Below, in pieces: positions 46,701 to 57,940 of a stretch of DNA of 64,000 nucleotides. Source of the DNA: Lottia gigantea (Eukaryota; Mollusca; Gastropoda; Lottiidae); NCBI RefSeq assembly GCF_000327385.1, contig NW_008710950.1:3931237-3995236 (forward strand), given 5' to 3'. The notes below the pieces were generated by a model, which worked only from the letters and a program-made list of their open reading frames with translations, had not been told where the DNA came from and ran no database searches. Positions within the stretch are counted from its first letter, which is position 1. Each line of letters begins with the position of its first letter. A program made the translations under genes and the position numbers.

Positions 46701-49489
46701 ATAGTTTTGAAACTGATATTCCGATTAACCTAACAATAATCAGTAAAAATGCAAAGACAGTAATAATAGCCTAACTTAGTGGTCATTTCGCCAATTTAAT
46801 TCCTGCCAAGAACAAACAAACATTACAGACAACAGTAACAGCTAGCTTACAAACTAGCAGAACAAAGTAGAACAAATTGTAGGACACTTGCCAGTAATTT
46901 TGCTTCTATTAAGTATGACAAGTTGACTGTTGACCAATACATGGAAAAGATGCACCCAAATAGGCCTATTTAATTAATAAATAAGGCCTAAATCTTGTTT
47001 CTTACTATTCAATACACATGGCACTGCTGAACCCCAGTCATTAATAAATCTACTTAAAAAGAGTAGGCCTGTGGTTGGAAGTAAATTAAATCACAATTTA
47101 TTCAATTTTTTAGTGAAGACAATGAAATTCTCTCAGCCGAAACACATATGTTTGAGAAATATCTCAAACGAGTTGAACCAAAAGGAGAAGCTGGAAGTCT
47201 TCTTCAGTCAGTTCACCCACCATCTGGTCTGGCACCATCTACATCAACACAAGAACTGCGAGGAATGGGTAGAAAGAGATCTAAATCTAGAAGTAGTAAT
47301 ATAGATCGTTCATTAAAACTAACAGCTGAACAAAAATGTGATATTTCACAAAGAGAAATTGAAGAGTTGAGGGAAGACAATGAAAAAGTTCGAGAAGATT
47401 CTGAAAAAATTCTAGATAATTATAGAGTAAGTTGATCTTTCAGTAATCTATAAGCTTAGATGGCGATTTGTTACTGTGTTAACTGAAAATATCATACTTT
47501 ACAACCTACGTTACATTGAAGTTTCCATTTGTCTTGTAAACTAGAGTTTGTAATTTCTGTAATTAGCTACATCATCATGTCATTGACCCTCTGTTCTAAT
47601 TTTAAATTGGTAATTATCTATATTACAGGCTATTATGGAAGAGGCTGACCTTCGTTTAGCAGAGATGAAGAAAGAATTTTATGAATTTGAGAGGGATATT
47701 GTTAAAGGTGCAGTGAACACACGAACAAATAAAGTTGTCTCTGAAAAAGTCATTCGTTATTTTGAAGATAAATTAAGATCAAGGGTAAGATTTTTGCCAA
47801 CATTTAGAAAAGAAAATCCACCTTTTCACAATGCACATGCAAATACTATTATTTTCTTGTTAGCCAATATTTTCAATTTATTGTAGTCATCACCAGCCTA
47901 CTAGTGAGATTTAGTCAAGCTGGACATTGAGATATTTTATTGTTGAATATTATCTTGCAGTAAGAAATTTTAACCATTTTATTGTATTATTAATTGATCA
48001 TTATTATTAAATAAATTGCATCACTTTCAGGATACTTTAATAGAAAAATTACGTCTGAAAAATTCAACATTAAAAGTACAAAAGAAGAAACTACATCTTC
48101 AATTGAAACAGGTATTCATTGTTTTATGCCAATGGTTTTTTAAATATCAAATCAATTTACACAATTTCCATCATGAAACATATTGGTTATATGCCAGATA
48201 ACCAGAATGAATATCAATATTAATATAATTTATGAACATTTCTGATTCTGATTGTTTCAAACATTCTAGAAAGAAGAAATGGGTGAAGTTTTACATGAAG
48301 TAGATTTTAATCAACTTAAAATAGAAAATCAACAGTATTTAGAAAAAATAGATGAGAGAAATCAAGATTTATTGAGATTAAAAATGATGGCAGGAAATAC
48401 AACACAAGTCAGAAATGCCTTTCAGGTAAAATTTTTTTTTTACCTTTTACCTACAAACTAATTTTTTTTACATTACCCAACGGTCTTAAACTTTTCTGAT
48501 ATCTAATTTGATAACCGACACAAATATTTCAAATATTAACAGCAAGCCCATGGTTACTGTAAATTGAATCTAAATGAATATTGAAAAAAAAAATAATTCA
48601 GTTTTATCATCCTTTAGTTAGCTTATAAATCTATTTAACTTTTCTAGAAAAAGTTACATACATTAGAGAAAGAATCTGAAAGATTGAAATCTGAAATAAG
48701 TTCTAGAAATGATTTATTATCTAGAATTGATGTAGAAACAACTGTAGTAGAAGAGGTGAGATATAATATGCTATATACCTTTTTGAGAAATAATGGTCTC
48801 AATAGGTACACTCAATTGGTTATGGTTCTGACGGGTTCATTGAATGAGTCGCCCTCTATTACATAATATTATCTTGGCCTGTTGTGTCAATGAACAGGGA
48901 GGAAAAAATAATGCAGGACTGTGTGGTTTGAGATTTCCTGCATAGTAGTTATTATATTTTATTTTTCCCTGTTTTAGGAGAGATTAAAGGCTGAAAAAAT
49001 CAATAAAAAATTACGTCAACAGTTAGCTGATTATAAAGTTCCAGCAGTTATGGAATATGTAACAGAAAAAGCTGATTTGTATGATCTGCAGAAGAAAGTA
49101 AAAAGTTGGGAGAGAAAGGTTGAGATTGCTGATGTAAGTCAATAATAGATTATTATGGAAACAGATTTTCTATCTGAATTATACATGTATCAGGGAGGCT
49201 TGCACTAATAAAGTTTTTCTGGAAATACAAAACTGTGGATATGAAATCTAAATGGTTCAGATAGATACAAAATAATCCCCAATACAAAGATTGAATCCTT
49301 TTAATGATGACCTAGATAATAATGTAAGTCAAATAAAATTCAATGCATTAAAATCATAAAGAATAACAACTTAAATGATTTCTTTTTTTAAAATTTTAGA
49401 TGGCTTTGAAAACACATCGTAAAACATGGAAACAACTTGAAATGGGAAGTCAGTTCGCTAATAGATGGCAAATGGTGGAGCCAATTTAA
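43789..49489 (+). CDS. CFAP263: cilia- and flagella-associated protein 263 (CCDC113)
   Basis: Eight coding exons, all GT-AG and in phase: 43789-43895, 47114-47426, 47629-47784, 48031-48111, 48270-48425, 48648-48755, 48978-49133, 49400-49489, giving 388 residues against about 377 in human CCDC113. The protein is almost wholly coiled coil after an acidic start (ELSDEKLFQLV). Diagnostic matches to the family are THMFEKYLKRVEP, RKRSKSRSSNIDRS, LTAEQKCDISQREIEEL, FYEFERDIVKGA, EKLRLKNSTLKVQKKKLHLQ, LHEVDFNQLKIENQQYLEKI and SWERKVEIADMALKTHRK. CCDC113 acts at centriolar satellites, in ciliogenesis and in sperm axonemes and connecting structures, with CCDC96. AATAAA follows at 49673-49678. The long first intron holds three repeat insertions. 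Confidence 0.95.
44258..44350. repeat. dispersed repeat family 2, copy 3
   Basis: GTGGACTCACCTGGTGTC, AATCCCTCTATAATCC and ATCCACAAAATCTA in the same order as at 9479 and 17140. It is shorter than the other copies and lies within intron 1 of CFAP263. Confidence 0.55.
44866..45327. mobile_element. MITE family 3 (TA target, CAGT ends), internally deleted copy
   Basis: Begins TA/CAGTGGTGTAACCTATTTTCGTG and ends TGACTG/TA. It matches the left half of the interrupted copy at 57941-59874 base by base for some 450 bases and then jumps to the last bases of the right end, so it is a deletion derivative. It carries the uninterrupted target site (GATACCCAGTGGTATAATT near 45130-45150) for the Penelope insertion seen in the other copy. 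Confidence 0.75.
45601..45665 (+). repeat. Penelope-tail-like sequence, copy 2
   Basis: TAGTCTCTACTTGTGACCTA then GGCCAGTGCTTCTATAGGAG, a small hairpin and CACCTATAACA. Nearly the same as the sequence at 10797-10865, and similar in order to the 3' ends of the Penelope-like copies. Confidence 0.55.
45802..46291. mobile_element. MITE family 1, copy 3
   Basis: Left end GACCAACACATCTGTC and right end (other strand) GTCCGAAACATCTGCC, flanked by TA at 45800-45801 and 46292-46293. Inverted ends extend over about 70 bases and include CAGCCTCTGATAGCTATT on the left against CAGCCTATGATGGATATT on the right. It is the longest copy of the family here and lies in intron 1 of CFAP263. Confidence 0.75.
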
Positions 49490-50193
49490 TCTTTGTGTTG
49501 TATGAATTGTGATAATAGTGACTACATGAAGTGATATTTAGAGCATTGCTAACAATTAATATGCTGATATTGAGTTACAGATAAAACATAATTGAAAACT
49601 CTGAACATAGACTATTATATTAATTAAGTGGACACAACTATGTTATACATTTTCCTCTCAGCATTCTAAAAGAATAAATATCAGATTATGTTTTTTAGCA
49701 ATATATACATTTTACAAGTTTCTTTGTTAAACCAGACATATTTTATTCACCTATATTGTGATATATTTAATGTAAATTAAAAGTGATTTCTTAAATATGT
49801 GTTCCAAAGATTGCATTTTTAACATCCTATAGAATCTCAATTAGCATGAATTGAATTTGTGTAATCTGTTCTTAACTTGACGAGAATAAGATGTGTAGTT
49901 TTGTGAGAAATTCCTGTATTCATCTGATTCACTGTCAGAACCCAGGGGCCTGATTCGCATAAATTGACTTTTATATTTTGTTTTATTATCCAATCAGATA
50001 AGGCCCATGAAATAGAACCAATGAGTTTCAAACTCCCTTTTTTATAGTTTTATATTGTATATGAAATATTATGATTTGAGTTAAAAATGTATTTCATATA
50101 TATAAATATATCAACAAAAACCAATAACAAAGGTATGGAAATAAAGAAGGATGGAATATTTGATATCACAGTAGGAATTGAGGAGTTCCATTG

Positions 50194-53100
50194 TCAAGGC
50201 ATCAAGAGTCTATGATTTTCTACCCTGAATTTAGCAGGTTTAATTTTTTCACTGTAATAGTCTATAATTTCAAGAGAACTGAAAGTGAAGGCTGCAATCC
50301 AAGCTAATAATTCATCACTCATATCATCAACATACTCAAGATTAATTTTCTTCAAATTACAACCATATATAGCTGACCTTCTTGGTAGATAATTTTCTAT
50401 ATCCTCCTGTCAATAATAAATTAAATATGTAACAGTTTTTCATTGATGTTAGAACATTCACAAAATATTGATATCACAAATATCAAGCTATTCCAAATTA
50501 AGAAATTATCTATGAATCAATTATTTTAACAAATCAATCACTGCATTAGATATACAGTCAAGTAACCTATATTTCGTGCATCTCTGGAAATGATTAATAA
50601 TTTACATGTGTGACCTCCACATTTGCTTGTTTTGATGAACATGGGTTATATGTACAATGTCAGCTAGCAGAATAAATTCAGTAGTTTCAAGCAAGGTAGA
50701 ATGTAATAATGTATACTTTGACCTAAACAAAATGGAGGATTTCAGTTATTACCAAATATCACTATCCCAAGCTGTAATCGAAATTCCAAGTGTCGACTGC
50801 TAGAATATATTTTAGCGAACAACGTCATGTGACGAACTATCGGATTCTGTCTCAGTAGAAAAATTAAGAGTTTTTTAAATCTGACGAAATTCAGAGTTAA
50901 ATCCTTTATGCATGAAAATAGGTTACACCACTGTATGAATTCTAAATTCCATTTCAAAAGTCAATGATAATGAAATCAAACAAGTGGTTGCCTAGCAAGA
51001 TATGCCCACTTTCCTGATACATTTTCAGTATATCAAGGGCAGTCACCTATCTGTGTCAAATCATACCAAAAATTTAATTTGTGCAAGATATTGTTGATTT
51101 AAACAAACACACATTATTTAAAAAAATTCTGACATAAACTGTCACCTCTATCACCAACAAATTTTGATGAGTTTTTACCAAGGGAAATGACTCAAATTCC
51201 GTTGATCGAAAAATTGTCAGATTCAATCTTGACTAAGATGTCATCATTATAAATGATCATATCAAATTTGATTTAAATAGGATGAAAATTGAACTCTCTA
51301 TTCTGTTCACAAACAAATTTGGATGCGTTTTTCATAAATCAAGGGCAATAACTCAAAAAACGTTCATCGAAAAATCGTAAACATCAAACTTGTCCAAGAT
51401 CTCATCAATATAAATGATCACACTAAATTTCATTCAAATCAGACAGACGGACATGGGTGACGACAATATACGTCCACATTATAATGTGGTGATTCCAAAA
51501 AGAAAAAACAGGCAGCAATAACCAATCACAGAAGACTTTTTGATGGGATCACCAATACCACTAGTAGTACAGCGATTCATTTGATGTATACTGAACTTTA
51601 TTAACATTATAATGTGGGCATATAAAAACTATATAATCTGACATCCAAAATCTGTACTACGAGACAAATTGTCACCATGTTATAATGTTTTTTATTGGCA
51701 TTTATACAAAAATAGCACCTCACCTCATCATCACTTCTATAATCAAAATATTCTTGATCGTGTAACTGTTTCTTCTGTCTTCTTAAAAACTTTTTTGAAT
51801 GTTGACTTTGCATCCAATTTTTAAGATCTAGAACAACACAATCAAATTACAGAAATGACTCTGTTCGCTGTATTGTAACAAAAATTATAATTTCAGCATG
51901 TGGCATAATCCCGGAAAGTGCATCATTTAAATATTGTCCGATCAGTTTGCCAGAAACGGATCGCAACAGCAATATTCACAATGTCAAGTATTCGACCTAT
52001 AAAAAAAACCTTAATTCCTACCTGTAACTAAAAGATACATTGGTTCTGATGTTATTCTCTTATTACCACTAAAAGTTCCAACTCTCAAGTTTTTACTACA
52101 TGTAAACAATGCTACAATACTTTTATCTGTTATTTCTACAAATTAATCCTATTCATATAATACAAAAAAAACAATATTCGTATTTTAGAAATCTTTTAAA
52201 CGGATCAAAAAAGTAAGATTCATTCATTCATTTCATATCATTTCTATTATGTGAGATTTGTATCTAACTGGCACCCAAGGTAAAAGCTTTGTACAGGTGT
52301 CACTACACATCAGGATCAGATCAGAGCATAAGATATCATTTAGGTGTTAGGGATTCACTAACACACTACTAACAAAAACATAATTACCTGAATTCCAACT
52401 TATATCAATTTCTTCTAAAAATGGCAGATTATCAGCTATTTCAATAACAGCTTCATCTAATAACCCTTCAATACATGATAAATTTAAATCTTTGATCAGC
52501 TGACAATTCTCGGCAATATTATACAATATCTGATTATTCACATCACAATGACGTAAATTAAGATATTCTAATAGTCCACATGATTTAGTAAAACAACTTA
52601 TTCCTGTCTCTGTTATTTCTTCACACCATGATAGATCTAACCATTTTAACTGTAACATTTAACAACAGTAACATTTAAGATACTCATATTAAAATAAGGC
52701 AAATGTAGTGATATATCATAAATAGATTGATAAAAATCTGTGTATATCACTAGAAAACATCTCGTTTTAGCTTACCGATGATTTCTTAGCAAGAAGTTTG
52801 AGTGTTAAGTCTGTAATGCCACATTCTGATAATTTAACAATGGCCAGATTTTCTGATATTAATGGAATTATAGATACATCAGATAACATAAACAAACCTG
52901 AAATACAAAAGAAAATATATCAAATATACTTATATTATAGTGAATACTGTGATCTTCGCTAGGACCAATTCTAGGCACTTTGGACAGGTAGTAAAACATC
53001 ATAAATTAATGATTCTTCCTATTCTCAAAACAGTCCTACAGATATCCTAACTTGTCTATCTTATCCCATTATAGGATAGGCCAATCTCAACCCTACATAA

Positions 53101-56100
53101 CTCTAAAAAATTCACTAAATGACATTCTTGACACTCAAAGTAGAATTTAAAGTTAGCGCAGCAGCAAGGAAAACATTCATTGTTAGATAAGATTGAAAAC
53201 AAAGACAAGTGCATTAATAATTTTATTTCATTGCCTATTTTTAATGTTTTCATATAGAAGTCTATAATAATCTATAATACCTAAATATAAGTTCTGATTA
53301 TTGTTATTTAAAGCTATTGTCTGAAGCTGGGATACGTCTGGGACAACTCCCTTACCTGTTCCTGTTCTAAGTTAAACTGTCTTGGTTAAGGATCATTTTC
53401 CAGAATAGAATAGGATAAGGTCTTAACTTTTAGGACTGTTCTAGAACATCCTGGTGCTAGGATTGTTTCGAGAATACGTGGATAGCGAAGAAATATAAGG
53501 GTTAATCCCCGATAATTAAATGATGTTGGACAATAACTATCATATATGGAATTTACATGCTAATATCTCAATATCACATCAACAGCAATATATAGAACAT
53601 ATATTTGTGTAACTTTGTCAACACTTGAGAATGACTAGTGATATCTTGTTGAAACATGATGCAATGTAATCCATAGATTGTTATTCATAAATTGTATCAT
53701 GTTCTAGTCTTCTAGATGTAATGCCTTAAAACAGTTAAACAAAATACCTACTTGTAAAATCTATTTTAGACAGCTGGAGGGGAAGTTGGGCAAGTTTGAT
53801 GACAGAATCAGATATTAATTCAACTTCTGGTGTCAGACAAAGTTCCATTAAATCAGTTTGTGTTGAAATAAAAATATCAGCTATTTCTCCCTGTAAACAC
53901 TGTATACTTATTGTCAGGTGAAAAAGTTTAACACTCTTAAAAAACACTGGGAAAACAATAGGACTGATGTTAGTTCTTATCACTGAATAGTTAATAGACT
54001 TCAGGTAGGGAACATAATACTGAAGCCACAATTCACAATCAATCTCAACAGTAGATGATTCTTGATTTAATTCATCAATGCTCCGAATATTTTCACAATC
54101 AATGTTATCAGACTGACTAAGAGCTTTTATACAACTGCTAGAACACTGGTCATCAGTGGAATTTTTGTCCAATATGTCATCTATAGAATCATTTTCCATT
54201 ACTTTTTGTTGGACTTTTTGCAAACAATCACAGAATCCTTCATTTGAAAAGCAATTTCTTTGTCCTAAAATTATAATAGACACATAAAGATTAAGATTTG
54301 CTGGGATAAAACCGTTTCATGAACTGAAAAAAGGGCAAAATGAGAAGTGGTTGTGGTCTGAATCCACAAAAGCACTCACATGTGATTATTTGCAAAAAAA
54401 AAAAAAAATTATGTATTGTTCTAAAGTAAGGATTAATATTTCAGCTCTTGAATCAGTCTAATTGAAATTAGACCTAACTTCCATTCGTATTTTTTTAGTT
54501 TCGTTTAGAATGTTTTATTAGCTTTTTATTGACTTTTCATTCTGTTAACCTGTGCTTGACTTCGAGGCATATTTGACTAGCTTATCAAGTCCGCTAGTCT
54601 AATACCACATTATCCCTTCACTGGAAAGGGCAGCCACATGATTGGTTAAACCAGAGGTCAAGCAAAGGTTAACAGAATAAAAAGTCAAGAAGGACAGTGT
54701 TAGGGTGTATTGATACGAGTCTCAATGAAAGCACTGGCCTAGGTCACAGAGCAATAGATAAGTATATTAATTATGTGAAAATTAGTGGGACAGTGTTAGA
54801 CCTTACTGTAGTGGTTACGTACAAAGCTAATAGCTAATAAAACATTCGAAACGAAACTAATAAAATATGAACTGAAGTTAGGTCTAATTTTAATTAGACT
54901 GATCTTGAATCAATATACCATCTTGTAAAATAATGAAATTTACCTAAACATTTATGTTTCAATTTAACCAATAGCTCTGACATCACCCCACACTCTGGAC
55001 TATATAGCTGTTGGGTGGTTAGTAATAAGTTTACAACAAGAGATAGAGAATAGCCAGAAAGGTATAACAAAGCTATGCTGGAAATCTAAAAAATGCAAAA
55101 TTGAAGCCCTTAGTATCTATCAACAAATAGAATAATATTTTTGTCATTCTTGTATTGCAATTTAAATATCTTAAAGGCCATGGTTTGTCATTTTCCGGAG
55201 TTTATTTAGGTCTTGAATATATGTCTATAGTCTTAAGAAGTAGCAGAATTGCATATAATTGCATAATCACTTCAAATATACCTCAAACTAAGGATCTCTT
55301 TTTCTATTTCTATAAATACGTCTTTTTTATATATGGCGTAGTCTCAAGGAAAACAAAAATTGCTAATTTTAACTTTCAAACGCGGATAATAATAGACACC
55401 TATGGATTTGAAGGCTCACATTTGAACAGCTTACCTTACCTAAAAAATTCCTTTCTGAGACTAAGGTAGGATTGTTTGAATGGATGGTGAATCCACCCCT
55501 TTAACAACTAGACAAGACTCAAGCACTCAGGAAAATTAGAAAAAAAGTTTTTACCTTAGTATAGGACATATTAATACTGTGAAGATTCGGTCCACTTAAA
55601 GCACAAATATAAGCTACAGATAAACTGGTCAGATTTTCACATGCTGATATATTAATAGTTTTAATATTCACACCCGTCTCTTTAAATCCACATTCTTTCT
55701 GTAAATAAGGGATGAAGACAATTAATTCATGAAAAATTTCTTTTCATCGTTGAACATATTTGCGAAAACTGTATCAATATTACTAAAAACTTAAAATTAG
55801 ACATACCGTATGTCACATACGTAATAGTTATTTTGCAGCCTCTGATAATTCTATCTTTGATTAGCCTTAAAGGACACAAGGCCTACCTATCAAGGCTAGT
55901 TAGCAAAAGGTAAATGCAAGGTTAAACAAACTTATTTCTACAAAAGAAATATAAACTCTGAGATTGGTGATGATGCAAAAGCACCTGTATTTCATGCAGC
56001 ACATCTTCTGGTAAAAACAGAGAAACAATATGTAATACAGTGGCATACCTGTGAAATAATAAGATTCATATCCTGAGATTCTAAATCTAAAAGAAAGGCA

Positions 56101-57843
56101 TCATCAGTAAGGCTGTCAGAGTTTGAAACATTCAAATGATTCAATGATCTTGAACTTTTTAACAGATCCTGAAAAAATATCAAAATTACGTAAGAAGAGA
56201 GGATCAGTTGAAAATCAAAGTTATGAAATTTTTATATGTTGAAAAAAAAGTAACATGAGAGAATGAGAGAATCTAAAAAAATATGATGATAACCATTACA
56301 GTAGAGATCTACTATAGTGGAAGATGATGGAAGTGAGTTACCTGTACAATTTCATCTGTGATAGTTCTACAATCACTAATATCAACTGTTGTTAAATTTA
56401 ACAATAATCCACCAAGAACACTAAATAATGCTGGCAACATTAACTGTTCACATCCACCTATATCAAATATCTCTAACAACTGGCACCTTTATAATACATA
56501 AGTTAAAATACATCAAATATACATTTTATTATGACTTAAAAGGGAAAGAGTAACTTGAAAATACCCTTTCTTAGGTATGGTATAGCCCGACCAGTTTCGC
56601 TCTTGATTGAACTCTTCAGGGGCATCTATGCACAAGTGAAAGCTTCACCTCTATTTTTGCTAAAGGTGGAGGCGTCCCAGGTCAGTTGCAGAAGCGAACT
56701 GCCTATGCGGAGGCGATTCAGGTCAAATGCGTAGGATGTCTCTGTCAATTGCGATAGCGTCTCGGGTCACTTGCAGAGGCGATCTACCAAAGTTGTTAGT
56801 TTTGGCCACCCAAAGTTCACAAAATTGATGCAGTACTAGCCTACACTGAGATGGAAAAGGGTCAAAACACAGTACAGTAATACAGTTTTTTTTGTGTTAT
56901 TGAGTTTCAATGGGAAGAACTCTTTTATGAATTAGGTTAGTCGACCTGTTGATGCAACTAGGTGCAACGCCACTAGCTGGCGGGAAAGTCAGTCCCAATA
57001 TGGACTATGGGATTCTTGTATGGAAATTTCCTACTGTCACTGGCCAACTTTATTTTACTTTACATTATATTATGATTAGTAATCAAAGCTTACAAAATTT
57101 ATGGGATGAAAGACAAATTAAGGTATCTTAATGAATCTAAAGCGCTATACTAGACAGATGTTTCAATGTTACAATAATAATCCTTGCGATCATGTGAATG
57201 GAATAAAATGGGAGTTCTGCTTCAGTTTTGACTTCTTCCATGCAATGTGCAGTCAGGAATTTTTACCAAGATCACAAAATTACCCTACTTTTTTTAAATT
57301 CCAACAGTTGAAATATCATAGAATAATATCTGCTCTGGAGCTAAGATAACAAATTTCATATATACCAATCTGTTTTTCTGCCATTAGATTATATTGCCAT
57401 CACCAAACATTTTTTATATCCAGTTGTAGTTTATGGTCCTAAAATTAGCCATAATATTTGCCATGATAATGTTGGTGTGTTGGGTAGTTTCAATTTCATA
57501 CCAAACCCAGTATACTAGCGATATAAATTGTGAATCACTTAACTTACTTTTGTACAACTTTCAACAGATTGCATCCTGTTATTTGCTGACATTTCCCAAG
57601 TCTTAATTTCTTGCAAAGTTCCGGTATCAGAGTGAAGAGTAATTCATCAGTCAGGAATGAAGGGTAAAAGTTTATGATTCTTTCAAGTATTGATAAGGCT
57701 ATGTCACCATAATCATCTGATAATAAGGTTTGAATTAAATAATTTCTACTATCTCCTTTGCCATCATCATATAGGTTTAATATAGCTTCACTGCAGATTA
57801 TAGTAGCTATTGATTTTAGGCTTGATGGCTCCGACTTTGACAT
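50194..57843 (-). CDS. leucine-rich-repeat protein, Cys-containing (FBXL/AMN1) type
   Basis: Eleven coding exons in phase: 57548-57843, 56342-56486, 56049-56168, 55555-55698, 54944-55085, 53752-54264, 52776-52897, 52388-52649, 52022-52135, 51724-51827, 50194-50406, giving 724 residues. The N-terminal exon is helical (SLKSIATIICSEAILNLY...), and no F-box is evident. Leucine-rich repeats of the LxxLxLSxC..ITD type appear in two blocks: exons 2-4 (LLEIFDIGGCEQL, LTTVDISDCRTITDEIV, LNHLNVSNSDSLTDDAF) and exons 7-9 (IVKLSECGITDLTLKLL, LKWLDLSWCEEITETGI, LEYLNLRHCDVNNQIL, LEEIDISWNSEITDKSIV). Between them exon 6 carries an acidic Ser-rich insert. A basic stretch (KKFLRRQKKQ) and another LRR-like unit end the protein. 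Such proteins often are substrate adaptors, but I cannot name the orthologue or a function. The start ATG directly follows an acceptor (TGTATTTCAG), so at least one upstream exon exists. Confidence 0.8.
50556..50933. mobile_element. MITE family 3, reverse-oriented copy
   Basis: Starts TATA/CAGTCAAGTAACCTA and ends AATAGGTTACACCACTG/TA, the mirror order of the copy at 57941-59874. TA flanks both ends. It shares AAGCAAATGTGGAG-like and TACATTAATATTTTACTTTG-like segments with that copy in reverse complement. It lies in the last intron of the LRR gene. Confidence 0.7.
51150..51620 (-). repeat. GTATATTGTCGTCACC-type repeat, reverse copy, with a 114-bp insertion
   Basis: Contains GGGTGACGACAATATACG and the palindrome CCACATTATAATGTGG, the reverse complement of the head of the repeat at 34530. 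An insert of 114 bases at 51490-51603 is flanked by two copies of ACATTATAATGTGG (51476-51489 and 51604-51617). It lies in an intron of the LRR gene. Confidence 0.75.
54454..54902. mobile_element. hAT-like MITE with perfect 8-bp target duplication
   Basis: Inverted ends of about 90 bases: the left begins CAGTCTAATTGAAATTAGAC and the right, on the other strand, CAGTCTAATTAAAATTAGAC, continuing through CCTAACTTC and AGTTTCGTTT. It is flanked by TCTTGAAT at 54446-54453 and 54903-54910. CAG ends with an 8-base duplication fit a non-autonomous hAT element. Inside is a second inverted pair (CTGTTAACCTGTGCTTGAC and GTCAAGCAAAGGTTAACAG) and a Penelope-tail-like sequence at about 54715-54760. It lies in an intron of the LRR gene. 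Confidence 0.85.
54715..54762 (-). repeat. Penelope-tail-like sequence, copy 3
   Basis: On the minus strand it reads CTGTGACCTAGGCCAGTGCT, then TTCATTGAGACTCG and ATCAATACACCC. The order and the ACACCC end match the 3' end of the Penelope-like copy at 58195. Confidence 0.5.
56560..56800. repeat. degenerate GC-richer short repeat in an LRR-gene intron
   Basis: Several variants of GCAGAGGCGATCT or GCGGAGGCGATTC, each followed by GGGTCA or AGGTCA and CTTGC or GTTGC, recur at about 30-40 base spacing. It stands out from the AT-rich surroundings. No function is inferred. Confidence 0.45.
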
Positions 57844-57940
57844 CTGAAATACATTTCACTGATTGTAAAATGCACTACTATGGAACAAATTTCATAAAGA
57901 ACTTTGCAGATTTTTAATTATTAATAACACAAGATATATA

